A stretch of DNA of 43,008 nucleotides, taken from positions 1-43,008 of the forward strand of contig RPRC01000093.1 in the NCBI GenBank assembly GCA_003857395.1, read 5' to 3'. A program made the position numbers and the translations under genes. Below the pieces are notes generated by a model. It saw only the letters and a list, made by a program, of their open reading frames with translations. It was not told the DNA's origin and ran no database searches. The DNA comes from Geobacter sp. Its GTDB lineage: Bacteria; Desulfobacterota; Desulfuromonadia; Geobacterales; Geobacteraceae. Below, one piece after another: positions 25,685 through 33,782 of this stretch; within the stretch, counting starts at the first letter, position 1; the number at the start of each line of letters is the position of its first letter.

Positions 25685-26902
25685 TTATTTTTCCGGAATG
25701 CTGATTCGAGAACCGTCCCGCAGCTTGTCACCGGGATTCAAGACCACGCTGTCTCCGGCCTTCACCCCGCTGGTCACTTCCTCCAGCTCACCCACCTTCG
25801 TCCCAAGCTTCACCGGTATCTCCACGACCCGGGTGTCCTTCACTAGGAAGACCACCTTCCGTCCGTTCCGCTCCACTACCGCGTCCGGGTTGATTGTGGT
25901 CCGCGGTTGCTCTTCACCCTTTGCCACCGACCGGGACAGGAAGGCCACCTTGGCGCTCATCTCCGGCAGGATCCGCTTGTCGAAATCAACGAATTTGACC
26001 TTTACCAGCACCGTGGCCTTGCTTCGGTCCGCGGTCGGCACAACCATATGAACAACGCCGCGAAAACGGAGGTCGGGAAAGGCATCCAGCTGTATCTCGC
26101 ACGGCTGCCCAACCCGAACCTTCTCCAGGTTGGATTCCGAGACATCCACTTCAACCTGTAGGGAGGCCATGTCGGCAATGGTAACGACCGCCGCTTTCGC
26201 ATCTGCAGCCGCGCCAAGAGGGGTGACGATATCTCCCACATCGGCATTCTTTGTCAGAACCACCGCATCAAAGGGCGCCCGGATATAGGTAAACTCCACC
26301 GCGACCTTGGCCGCATCGAGGGCGGCCGAGGCGGCCCGGATATTTGCTTCGGCTCCGGCAACCGCCGCCCCGGCCTTCCGATAGCGGGCCTGCGCCGTAT
26401 CAAAGTCAGATGAAGAGACAATTCCTTCGGCCAGCAGGACTTTGATGCGCTTAAAGGAGAGTTCGGCATCGTGTAGCTCGGCCCTCGTCTGATCCAGCGT
26501 CGTGCGGATACTGTTCAGATTTGCTGCTGCCTGGTCTTGACCGGCCAGAACATCGGCATTTTCGATCCGGGCCAGCACCTCCCCCTGGCGAACGATGTTC
26601 CCCTCCTCGACGCCCAGCCAGACAAGACGACCGGTTGCCTTGGAAGCCACCGCCGCCTTACGCTGGGCAACAACATAACCGCTGGCATTCAGCAGGGTAA
26701 AGCCCTGGGAGGGATAGGTCTGCTGGACGCTCACGATCTCAACGGTTGCCGCGGGCCGCAATACCCCGCTGAAAAAGAGGCCTGTCGCCAGGATGACCAG
26801 TACAATTCCCGCGATCCAGTAGCGTCTGTAGCGGGACGTACCGGTATGGGATGCGATAGCTGTCTTGTCTATTTTCAGTTGGTCCAGATCTTCATGTGCC
26901 AT
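25685..26902 (-). CDS. HlyD/MacA-type periplasmic adaptor (membrane fusion protein)
   Basis: A 405-residue adaptor. One membrane anchor (about residues 25-45, WIAGIVLVILATGLFFSG) is followed by the barrel-sandwich hybrid (LVWLGVEEGNIVRQGEVLARI near residue 90), a helical hairpin (about 110-190), the second hybrid half (IRAPFDAVVLTKNADVGDIV) and the beta-barrel and membrane-proximal domains (DVSESNLEKVRVGQPCEI; VFLVKDTRVVEIPVKLG). The ATG at 26902 has GGAG ten bases upstream. It is the first gene of the operon and links the inner-membrane ABC unit to an outer-membrane TolC-like channel, which is not encoded here. Confidence 0.92.
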   Translation of the reverse strand: MAHEDLDQLKIDKTAIASHTGTSRYRRYWIAGIVLVILATGLFFSGVLRPAATVEIVSVQQTYPSQGFTLLNASGYVVAQRKAAVASKATGRLVWLGVEEGNIVRQGEVLARIENADVLAGQDQAAANLNSIRTTLDQTRAELHDAELSFKRIKVLLAEGIVSSSDFDTAQARYRKAGAAVAGAEANIRAASAALDAAKVAVEFTYIRAPFDAVVLTKNADVGDIVTPLGAAADAKAAVVTIADMASLQVEVDVSESNLEKVRVGQPCEIQLDAFPDLRFRGVVHMVVPTADRSKATVLVKVKFVDFDKRILPEMSAKVAFLSRSVAKGEEQPRTTINPDAVVERNGRKVVFLVKDTRVVEIPVKLGTKVGELEEVTSGVKAGDSVVLNPGDKLRDGSRISIPEK

Positions 26903-26963
26903 AGAGTGTCTGCTCCATCTTCCCATCAGCGGTATGTATCCAGAATACAAACGGAACGTGTTA

Positions 26964-26979
26964 TATGACGTAATTCACA
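26964..26979 (-). promoter_or_regulatory. CRP/FNR-like binding site upstream of the efflux operon
   Basis: On the minus strand the sequence reads TGTGA-N6-TCATA, nine of ten matches to the TGTGA-N6-TCACA half-site pair of CRP-family regulators. It is about 60 bases before the adaptor ATG. Single short sites like this can arise by chance. Confidence 0.25.
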
Positions 26980-27317
26980 TGACAGGCAGCAATGTCAGCC
27001 CAGGAAGACTCTTGCCGTGTATAAACGGCTGCCTGACTCCCCCCGCTGTTGGAGAAGTATGATGAGTAATTTCCCAATTAGACTGCGATGCTCACTTGAT
27101 GAAGTGTTATGAACAAATAGCATCAAAAAACTCAGCTGTGAAGTTTTTCTTCCTAAGTGTGGCCATGATACGGGAAATTCCCGAGAGTACTAAGATTGAA
27201 ATACGATAATACCTCGAAAAGCATCCGCCACAAGGAGAAACGACTCTTAAATCAGAAGTGCCCAGCATGAACAATCCTCAGCAGTAGCACAAATTTAGAA
27301 TTCGTATGTTAATTGCC

Positions 27318-27345
27318 TTGACTAGAATATAATTAGTGCTATCTT
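27318..27345 (+). promoter_or_regulatory. Probable promoter of the zinc-ribbon/importer operon
   Basis: TTGACT (27318-27323), a 16-base spacer and TATCTT (27340-27345), about 100 bases before the ATG at 27444. Confidence 0.45.
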
Positions 27346-27443
27346 CATTTCCAAAAGGCACCTGCTTGATTCATGAGATGGCGCGAATCAATATTGCAAC
27401 CAAGCTATGAGACATCATATAGAACAACCAGGAAGAACTAATC

Positions 27444-27755
27444 ATGAGAAAATCGCTTCTTTCCGTCTTCCAGCTGTCGATCGCTCTTCTCGTGACGATT
27501 GTCCTGAAAAAGACCTTTCAGAAGGACGGAATAGATCGGAAAGCCCTCCAGAAAGAGATTCTCGATTCACCGTGCGAAGAGCTCTTCGATTTCAAAGAAC
27601 CCTCCTTTGAGCTGCCGGAAAAGGCCCGGCTGTTTCAAAGTTACCGCTGTGAACGGTGCGGCGAAAACGCCCCCGAGCCCGTCATCCGGCTCGTTGAAGG
27701 GCAGAAAGTCTGCCTGGACTGTTATCCGGCGTACTCCCGCGGGTGGCAGGCATGA
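27444..27755 (+). CDS. Short FmdE C-terminal-type zinc-ribbon protein
   Basis: A 103-residue protein. Residues from about 30 to the end match the C-terminal part of FmdE-family proteins: a helix with ILDSPCEELFDFKE, then ELPEKARLFQSYRCERCGE and KVCLDCYPAY, giving a CxxC...CxxC zinc ribbon. The large N-terminal FmdE domain is missing. In its place is a hydrophobic segment (about residues 5-20, LLSVFQLSIALLVTIVL) that could anchor it to the membrane. The ATG at 27444 follows AGGAAG. Its stop overlaps the binding-protein start (ATGA), so the two are translationally coupled. FmdE proteins are linked to molybdenum/tungsten enzymes; a metal-sensing or chaperone role for the transporter is inference. 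Confidence 0.7.
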   Translation: MRKSLLSVFQLSIALLVTIVLKKTFQKDGIDRKALQKEILDSPCEELFDFKEPSFELPEKARLFQSYRCERCGENAPEPVIRLVEGQKVCLDCYPAYSRGWQA

Positions 27756-28882
27756 GCCCGGCTTCCTCCGGCCACCGGATCATGAGGCTCGTGACGACAG
27801 TCATACTCCTGCTGCTCCCGACGCTTGCGGCCTCCGCGGCAAAGGGTCCGGCAGGGAGGAAGATTGTGGTCCAAGACATGCTCGAACGGAAAGTGTCGGT
27901 CCCCGCAAACCCGCAACGGATCATTGCCCTTGCCGGCGCCCTGCGCATGGTGGTGTACCTGAACGCTTTTGACAGGGTGGTTGGTGTCGAAGGAATAGAA
28001 AAAGAAACACCGGCTCCAAGCGGCAGGCCTTACGGCATGGCGATCAGCCAGAAAGCAGCGGCCCTTCCCGATGTCGGAGAAGGGGGACTGAAACCGGTAA
28101 ACATCGAAAAAATCATCACGCTCCGCCCTGACGTCATCTTCGCTGCAGGGTTCGACAGGTTCCAGGCGGATGACATGACGCGCAAGACCGGCGTACCGGT
28201 TGTTGCCCTGAGCTACGGCGGAACCGGCATCCTTTCCGATGACCGGGCACTACGCTCTCTCACTCTCCTGGGAAGGGTTCTGGGAGAAGAAAAACGGGCG
28301 CGGGACATCACCACATACATTACCGGCATCAGAGCGGACCTGTCCCGACGCACACGCGGCATTGCAACAGGGAGCCCGAAAGTATATGCGGGATGCATCG
28401 CCTATAAGGGGATACACGGCATCACGAGCACCGACGCGGACTTCTTCCCCCTCGACGTGCTGGGCGCCAGCAATGTGGCAAAAGATCTCCGCAAGGGCGG
28501 ACACCTGTTCATCGACAGGGAGCAGATCCTGGTGTGGGACCCGGACGTGATCCTGATCGATGTGGCGGGCATGGCGCTCCTCAGGAATGACTATGCCGCG
28601 CACCCCTTTTTCTTCCGGAAACTGAAAGCTGTTCGTGAGGGCAGGGTTTTCCAGGTCATGCCGTATAACAATTACTACACCAACATCGAGACGGCCCTGG
28701 CGGATGCCTATGCCGCCGGTGTCTATCTCTATCCGCAGCGCTTCACGGGAATAGATCCCGACCGAAAAGCCGCTGAGATCATCCGCTTTTTTACCGGGGT
28801 GGCAGCCTTCGACTCGATGAAGCGGGAATTCGGGGGTTTCCGGAGACTCGAATTTTCCGGGAGGGGCATCTGTGTCCGTTGA
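27752..28882 (+). CDS. Periplasmic substrate-binding protein, FecB/BtuF type
   Basis: A 376-residue protein. A signal peptide (LVTTVILLLLPTLAASAAKG) is followed by a Peripla_BP_2 fold starting KIVVQDMLERKVSVPANPQRIIALAG. The two lobes are visible as VVGVEGIEKE...ITLRPDVIFAAG and, later, VWDPDVILID...GRVFQVMPYNNYYTN, with a long connecting helix between. The ATG at 27752 overlaps the zinc-ribbon gene stop by four bases. The GTG at 27743 is an alternative but lacks a better site. Proteins of this class bind siderophores, haem, cobalamin or, in MolA-like cases, molybdate and tungstate. The coupling to an FmdE-type protein makes an oxyanion plausible, not proven. Confidence 0.88.
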   Translation: MSPASSGHRIMRLVTTVILLLLPTLAASAAKGPAGRKIVVQDMLERKVSVPANPQRIIALAGALRMVVYLNAFDRVVGVEGIEKETPAPSGRPYGMAISQKAAALPDVGEGGLKPVNIEKIITLRPDVIFAAGFDRFQADDMTRKTGVPVVALSYGGTGILSDDRALRSLTLLGRVLGEEKRARDITTYITGIRADLSRRTRGIATGSPKVYAGCIAYKGIHGITSTDADFFPLDVLGASNVAKDLRKGGHLFIDREQILVWDPDVILIDVAGMALLRNDYAAHPFFFRKLKAVREGRVFQVMPYNNYYTNIETALADAYAAGVYLYPQRFTGIDPDRKAAEIIRFFTGVAAFDSMKREFGGFRRLEFSGRGICVR

Positions 28883-29948
28883 TATCTCGGTTGCAGCGCA
28901 CAAGGAAAGTTACCAGGGGAAAATCCGCCGCACGTGGCTCATTGTGTTTTCCCTGCTCCTGCTACTGGCAGTTACTGCCATACTCTCCATCGGCACAGGT
29001 TCCTACCCGATCGATGCCGGAACCATCATCACCTGTCTGTCCGGAGGGGAAGTCGCCGATACCGTCAGCTATCTCATCTGGCACCTGCGCCTGCCGCGCA
29101 CTGTCGGCGCCGTCATCGCCGGGGCAGGTCTCGGCCTGGCGGGAACGGTCCTGCAGACGCTGCTCAGGAATCCCCTGGCCTCGCCTTTCACCCTCGGGAT
29201 CTCCCAGGGTGCGGCTTTCGGCTCCACCTTCGCCATTATCGTGCTCGGCGCCGGCCAGGGTCATATGGCGGGTAATGAAGGGGTAACCTTCTTCTCCCAA
29301 GCTCCCGTCGTCATTTCGGCCTTTGCCGGATCGCTGGTCACGATAGTTTTCATTCTCGTCCTGTCAGCGGTCAGAAATGTCACCACCGAATCAATGATCC
29401 TGGCGGGGGTGGCACTAAGTGCCTTCTTCGGCGCCTGCACCATGCTCCTGCAGTATTTCGCCGACGATGTTCAGGTGGCAGCCACAGTTTTCTGGACCTT
29501 CGGAGACCTCGGCAAGGCCGGCTGGCAGGAAGTCCTCTTCATGGGGACGGCCCTGGCGCCGGCGTTCATCTATTTCGCACGGCACAGCTGGAACTGCAAC
29601 GCCCTGCACTGGGGGGAGGAAACCGCGCACAGCCTGGGAATCAACGTCAAAGCTCTGCGCCTCACCGGTATGCTCCTCGCCGGCCTCGTGGTTGCGGTGA
29701 CGACCGCGTTCCTGGGGATCATTGGCTTCATCGGGCTCATCGCCCCCCATTGCATGAGGATGTTCATCGGCAATGACCACAGGTTCCTGCTGCCGGCATC
29801 GCTGCTGACAGGCAGCCTGCTGCTGCTCTGTGCGGATATCCTGTCGCGAACCCTCATTGCGCCGATCGTCCTCCCGGTCGGCATTATTACCTCCTTTGCC
29901 GGGGCGCCCCTGTTCCTGTACCTTCTCATCACAAGGAAACGGACATGA
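28872..29948 (+). CDS. FecCD-type ABC transporter permease
   Basis: A 358-residue inner-membrane permease with about ten predicted helices. Family marks are LRLPRTVGAVIAGAGLGLAG, LLRNPLASPFTLGISQGA, WTFGDLGKAGWQEV and GFIGLIAPHCMRMFIG (the coupling region near residue 290), with PVGIITSFAGAPLFLYLL at the end. The start is GTG at 28872, overlapping the binding-protein stop by 11 bases. It works with the adjacent binding protein and ATPase as a type II importer of the BtuCD class. Confidence 0.9.
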   Translation: MSVDISVAAHKESYQGKIRRTWLIVFSLLLLLAVTAILSIGTGSYPIDAGTIITCLSGGEVADTVSYLIWHLRLPRTVGAVIAGAGLGLAGTVLQTLLRNPLASPFTLGISQGAAFGSTFAIIVLGAGQGHMAGNEGVTFFSQAPVVISAFAGSLVTIVFILVLSAVRNVTTESMILAGVALSAFFGACTMLLQYFADDVQVAATVFWTFGDLGKAGWQEVLFMGTALAPAFIYFARHSWNCNALHWGEETAHSLGINVKALRLTGMLLAGLVVAVTTAFLGIIGFIGLIAPHCMRMFIGNDHRFLLPASLLTGSLLLLCADILSRTLIAPIVLPVGIITSFAGAPLFLYLLITRKRT

Positions 29949-30832
29949 TCGATGTAAACGGAATCAAGTTTTCCTACGGAACCGGCGATGTGCTGAAAGA
30001 TATCTCCTTTCGCGTCCATGAAGGCCGGGTCGTCTCAATCCTCGGCGTCAACGGATCGGGGAAAAGCACCCTGCTCAAGACCATCAACGGGATTCTGCGC
30101 CCCCGCCAAGGCACGGTTCACGTCGACGGACGGGAAACAAAAGCCATGTCACGCGAAGAGATCGCCCGCAGCATGGGATACATGCCCCAGAAATCACAGG
30201 CCACACCCTGCACGGTCTTTGAAGCGGTGCTTCTTGGGCGCACACCGCACATCTCGTGGTACATCTCCCCGCACGACATCGCAAAGACACAGGAGATTGT
30301 GGAGCTTATGGGATTGGGCGGATATTCCCATCGCTGCACAACCCAGTTGAGCGGCGGCGAACTCCAGAGGGTAATCATTGCCCGCGCCCTTGCCCAGGAG
30401 CCCCGGGTACTGCTCCTTGACGAACCGGTAAACCACCTGGATATACGGAGCCAGATGAATGTCATGACCCTCATACGGAATATCACGCAAAGTTTCGGCA
30501 TTGCCACCATCGTCGTAATGCACGACCTCAATACCGCCCTCCGTTTTTCTGACGAGTTCATTCTTATGAAAGAGGGGAGTCTTTTCGCTGCGGGAAACAG
30601 GGATATAATGACCGCTGCGACCATCAGCGAGGCATACGGACTTCGGGTTGCCTTGAGTGAAGTACAGGGCATTCCGGTTGTGGTGCCGTACACTGATCAT
30701 GATGAAGGCCGACACTGGTCGGCAAAGGAGCTTCCACCGCTCGAGCAAAATCCCCGTGAAACGGGAGAGTACTACCAAGGTGAAGCACGCACGACAGGAG
30801 GAACACTTCGGTGGATAAGGACAGAACCATAA
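29945..30832 (+). CDS. FecE/BtuD-type ABC transporter ATPase
   Basis: A 295-residue ATPase. It has Walker A GVNGSGKST (near residue 37), Q-loop MPQKSQ, signature LSGGELQRVIIARALAQ, Walker B VLLLDEPVNHLD and H-loop VVMHDLN, all intact. A C-terminal tail of about 40 residues beyond the usual end (SAKELPPLEQN...) is not part of the core fold. The ATG at 29945 overlaps the permease stop (ATGA). The gene ends inside a small overlapping frame with a Tat-like start at 30811. Confidence 0.92.
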   Translation: MIDVNGIKFSYGTGDVLKDISFRVHEGRVVSILGVNGSGKSTLLKTINGILRPRQGTVHVDGRETKAMSREEIARSMGYMPQKSQATPCTVFEAVLLGRTPHISWYISPHDIAKTQEIVELMGLGGYSHRCTTQLSGGELQRVIIARALAQEPRVLLLDEPVNHLDIRSQMNVMTLIRNITQSFGIATIVVMHDLNTALRFSDEFILMKEGSLFAAGNRDIMTAATISEAYGLRVALSEVQGIPVVVPYTDHDEGRHWSAKELPPLEQNPRETGEYYQGEARTTGGTLRWIRTEP

Positions 30833-30885
30833 ACCGCAGGGATTTTTTCAAGATACCTCAGAGAAGGCCATCGAAGAGTGTGTAA
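30811..30885 (+). pseudogene. Truncated Tat-signal ORF at the end of the importer operon
   Basis: A GTG at 30811, nine bases after a full AGGAGG (30796-30801), opens a 24-codon frame containing INRRDFFKI, a good twin-arginine motif (RRxFxK). The frame then stops without the hydrophobic core a Tat signal needs. The operon probably once continued into a Tat-exported, cofactor-containing protein whose body has been deleted. The ribosome-binding site and position, overlapping the ATPase gene, support a former real gene. It could instead be a chance frame. Confidence 0.4.
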
Positions 30886-31050
30886 GTGACTCTCTGGTCC
30901 CGCGAAAAAGACTGGGCGAAGAGTAGTGTGAAGAGTGCATTCCGGTATTGGGCAGAGAATGCCATTTTATGACTGACGAAGATTCCGCTGACAAAACCCC
31001 GGCGCCGCGCAGCGACATGAACGAACCGTCAGGGACTCGGAGCGGAAGAA

Positions 31051-31332
31051 CTAGCGCTCCTCAATATCAGCGCTCACAACCTCCACGTCCGGCCTCTCCT
31101 CCACCAGCCATTCCTCCAGCTGTTCGAGGGTCTTCCGTGCGGTGACGCGGTTCTCACTCACCGCAACAAAACCGAGAACGGCCTCACCATGCAGGTCCTG
31201 AAGATCCACCTCGGCAGCAGAGACGTTGAAGGTATTTCGCGCCCGGGCAAGAATGCTTTTCACAATCCCCCTCTTCGTCTTGAGGGAACGGCTCTGCAGG
31301 AGAAGATAGAGACTGGCGGCAAACACATACAT
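31051..31332 (-). CDS. DUF503 family protein (YlxP-like)
   Basis: A 93-residue protein of the DUF503 family. The pattern is FAASLYLLLQSRSLKTKRGIV, then an alpha-beta region with VDLQDLHGEAVLGFVAVSEN, and a C-terminal helix and strand. Members are small ferredoxin-like folds, found in Bacillus next to rbfA and infB; the role is unclear. The ATG at 31332 has GGGAG eight bases upstream; the frame stays open to 31443 but without conserved sequence. It diverges from the glutaredoxin-like lipoprotein gene. Confidence 0.85.
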   Translation of the reverse strand: MYVFAASLYLLLQSRSLKTKRGIVKSILARARNTFNVSAAEVDLQDLHGEAVLGFVAVSENRVTARKTLEQLEEWLVEERPDVEVVSADIEER

Positions 31333-31367
31333 ACAGACGGCTCCCCTGACCTTCCGAGAATGTTGTT

Positions 31368-31395
31368 TTGACTCCCCTTTGCCTTCGGGTATACT
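31368..31395 (+). promoter_or_regulatory. Promoter of the glutaredoxin-like lipoprotein gene
   Basis: TTGACT (31368-31373), a 16-base spacer and TATACT (31390-31395): a near-consensus sigma70 site about 75 bases before the ATG at 31471. Confidence 0.6.
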
Positions 31396-31470
31396 GAAAA
31401 CACTCCGCGGCAAGAGGCATGCTGCTCTGCACCGGAATAACATTTCCCCTGAACCGTAAGGAGAACTGCA

Positions 31471-31845
31471 ATGCGCGCAACACTGAAAGGCCTTGCCTTG
31501 GCCGCACTTTTTCTTGCCGTACTGGCCTGCAGCACCACGCAGGGGGGGGAAAAGATCCCGAGTGCTTCCTCGGTCACCACGTCACCAACGGCAGCCTATC
31601 CCAAAATCGTCCTCTATACAACCTCCTGGTGCCCCTACTGCAAGCAAGCGAAAGAGTATCTCACCAGCAGGAAGATCCCTTTCACCAACCTGGACGTGGA
31701 AAAAGATGTAAGCGCTTGGGAGGACTTCTCGGAAAAATACCAGGCCAAGTCTGTTCCACTGATCGTCATCGGCAACGACCAGGCGATTCTCAAAGGGTTC
31801 AAGCGCGAAACTTTTGAGGAAGCCCTGCGTGAACTGCAGAAATGA
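31471..31845 (+). CDS. Glutaredoxin-like lipoprotein
   Basis: A 124-residue protein. The N-terminus is a lipoprotein signal with lipobox LAVLAC (C20), followed by a Ser/Thr-rich linker and a glutaredoxin fold from about residue 44. The redox motif CPYC is at C54-C57, with the cis-proline loop in KSVPLIVIG. Classical glutaredoxins are cytoplasmic, so an exported, lipid-anchored form with an intact dithiol site is unusual. It would act in the periplasm in thiol exchange, perhaps during cytochrome or disulfide maturation. AAGGAG precedes the ATG at 31471. It is followed 39 bp later by the NRDE-family gene. Confidence 0.85.
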   Translation: MRATLKGLALAALFLAVLACSTTQGGEKIPSASSVTTSPTAAYPKIVLYTTSWCPYCKQAKEYLTSRKIPFTNLDVEKDVSAWEDFSEKYQAKSVPLIVIGNDQAILKGFKRETFEEALRELQK

Positions 31846-31884
31846 TGCGCCGCAAGCGCTCGATACAGCAGGAGAACACCTGAT

Positions 31885-32655
31885 ATGTGTCTGATCCTCC
31901 TCGCCTACCGGGTCCACCCCCGCTATCCACTGATTCTTGCCGCCAATCGGGACGAGTTCTACCAACGCCCGACCGTCCCGGCCGCTTTCTGGGAGAGCGA
32001 ACCGCGACTCCTTGCCGGCAGGGACCTGAAATCGGGGGGCACCTGGCTCGGGGTCAGCAGGACCGGCAGGATTGCCGCACTCTCCAACTTTCGGGACCCT
32101 GCCAGAATACGGGAAAACACGCCGTCACGCGGCGGACTGGTTACGGACTTCCTACTCGGGAACCTTCCGCCTGCCGAATATCTGAAAATGCTGCGGCAGC
32201 GTTCCCAAAACTACAACGGCTTCAACATCATTTTCGGCGACCGGAAAAACCTTTTTGTCTACTCGAACAGGGGCGAAGTCCCACCCCAGCTACCACCGGG
32301 CATCCACGGACTGAGCAACCACCTCCTCGACACGCCCTGGCCGAAGGTCACGCTCGGGAAAAAAGCTTTGGCGGAGATTCTCTCTCACGGAAAACAGCCT
32401 GCCGTTGAAGAGATTTTTGCCCTGCTAGCCGACCGCTCACTTCCGGATGACGGCCTGTTGCCGGACACCGGTGTCGGGCTCGAAACGGAACGGCTCCTCG
32501 CTCCCCTGTTCATTTCCGGGCCAACCTACGGCACCCGCTCGTCAACTCTCATCATGATCGACGAAAATGCCTTGGTCACTTTTAGCGAACGGACCTACAA
32601 CAGAATGTCAGGCCAGAACGTGACCGCCACCATTCACTTCAGCATCGAAGACTAG
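31885..32655 (+). CDS. NRDE (TANGO2) family protein
   Basis: A 256-residue protein with the family opening MCLILLAYRVHP and the name-giving N21-R22-D23-E24. Further marks are LAGRDLKSGGTWLGVS, IAALSNFRDP, RGGLV and, near the end, SSTLIMID. The N-terminal Cys2 after Met removal resembles Ntn-hydrolases. The eukaryotic homologue TANGO2 has been linked to haem or lipid handling; the bacterial role is not settled. The ATG at 31885 has AGGAG eleven bases upstream. It converges with the CinA-type gene. Confidence 0.9.
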   Translation: MCLILLAYRVHPRYPLILAANRDEFYQRPTVPAAFWESEPRLLAGRDLKSGGTWLGVSRTGRIAALSNFRDPARIRENTPSRGGLVTDFLLGNLPPAEYLKMLRQRSQNYNGFNIIFGDRKNLFVYSNRGEVPPQLPPGIHGLSNHLLDTPWPKVTLGKKALAEILSHGKQPAVEEIFALLADRSLPDDGLLPDTGVGLETERLLAPLFISGPTYGTRSSTLIMIDENALVTFSERTYNRMSGQNVTATIHFSIED

Positions 32656-32713
32656 CCACTCTGGTCCCTGGTCACTGCAACATCCCTTCCGAACCTCCCC
32701 AACTCCCAAATAA

Positions 32714-33535
32714 TCAGACCTTATCCCAGTTGTCGATGTCAATCTGCGTCAGGCCATTCCGCAAGGCATGGTAGGCCGCATCGAGCGATTGGACGCGTTC
32801 GCCCTCGTCACCGCCGGTGACCGTCAGGGTAATATCCAGTTCCGGTGTTTCGCCGATAGTCCTGGCCAGGGATTTGATATAAACACGCGGATGTTGCGGT
32901 ACCACACGGCTCAGTACCGGCTCCAGCAGGGATTCGTCATTGCAGCGGACGGTAATGGCCCGGGTGAGCGAGCCACCATTTCCGAAGGTCCCGGCCAGGA
33001 AGGGCTCCAGTGAAGTGGTGATAATCCCCTTCAGTTCCGAAGGAACTCCAGGCAGGCAGATAATGGTCGTGCGACCGGCTTTAAAGAGAACGCCGGGTGC
33101 CGTGCCGACCGGATTATGGAGCGGTTCCGCACCAACCGGAAGCCAGGCCATCTTTTCTCTGGCCGGGTTCAAGCCACCCTGCGACATGATCCCCTGCGCA
33201 AACAACTCATCGTACCGCTCTTTGACCATCTCGCGGGCTTTTTCATCGAGCTTGAGTTCCAGACCGGCACCATCGGCTACCGCGGCAACGGTCAAGTCAT
33301 CAGCGGTCGGGCCCAGTCCCCCGGATGTAAACAACACCGCCACCCCACGGATAATGGCCGAACGGATCGCATCGGCTATTTCCGCAGGGATGTCACGCAG
33401 CATGGTGGCCCGGGCCACGTAGCCGCCCCGGCCGTTAATCAGTTTGCAAATCCAATTGGTGTTCGTATCCTGAATATCGCCAATCAGGATCTCATTACCG
33501 ACCACAAGTATCTCTACGGAACCCTTTTGTGACAT
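32714..33535 (-). CDS. CinA-type molybdopterin-binding-fold protein
   Basis: A 273-residue protein made of the N-terminal CinA (MoCF-like) domain without the C-terminal amidase domain. Family marks are VEILVVGNEILIGDIQDTNTNWI, then FTSGGLGPTADDLT (near residue 70), AGRTTIICLPGVPSEL (near 165), and a C-terminal segment IGETPELDITLTV. Full-length CinA is an NMN deamidase and ADP-ribose pyrophosphatase. This short form would keep only the pyrophosphatase-like domain. The ATG at 33535 follows AGGAGGTTTC. A long inverted-repeat element lies just upstream. Confidence 0.85.
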   Translation of the reverse strand: MSQKGSVEILVVGNEILIGDIQDTNTNWICKLINGRGGYVARATMLRDIPAEIADAIRSAIIRGVAVLFTSGGLGPTADDLTVAAVADGAGLELKLDEKAREMVKERYDELFAQGIMSQGGLNPAREKMAWLPVGAEPLHNPVGTAPGVLFKAGRTTIICLPGVPSELKGIITTSLEPFLAGTFGNGGSLTRAITVRCNDESLLEPVLSRVVPQHPRVYIKSLARTIGETPELDITLTVTGGDEGERVQSLDAAYHALRNGLTQIDIDNWDKV

Positions 33536-33551
33536 GAAACCTCCTTGTTGA

Positions 33552-33660
33552 AAATCCCCCTCAAGCCCCCTTTCTCAAAGGGGGAAGCAAGAGTTCACCC
33601 CTAGCACGAAGCGTAAGCAGTATGTCCCCCCCTTTATGAAAGGGGGGCCAGGGGGGATTT
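33552..33660. repeat. Inverted-repeat element (AAATCCCCC family) upstream of the CinA-type gene
   Basis: The outer arms AAATCCCCC (33552-33560) and GGGGGATTT (33652-33660) are exact complements. Inner hairpins of CCCCCTTT..AAAGGGGG and CCCCCCTTTATGAAAGGGGGG lie on each side. It resembles the element at 4931-5002 in layout but is longer. Confidence 0.8.
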
Positions 33661-33782
33661 CGATAGTTTGATCCTGCGGGAATAGTGTATCACAAAAGAG
33701 GATATTTCAATTCATGAAGAAATAAACAGAGGGAAGAGATTGGACTTTGCCGGAAAGGAAAAAGCCGCGGGCTCGAAACGTC

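Larger units (their letters stand above)
26903..27443. other. AT-rich divergent intergenic region
   Basis: No gene is supported in this 541-bp gap. It holds a CRP-like box near the efflux operon (26964-26979) and a promoter for the zinc-ribbon/importer operon (27318-27345). The middle (about 27060-27310) is AT-rich, with stops in all frames, and shows no recognised element. Confidence 0.45.
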
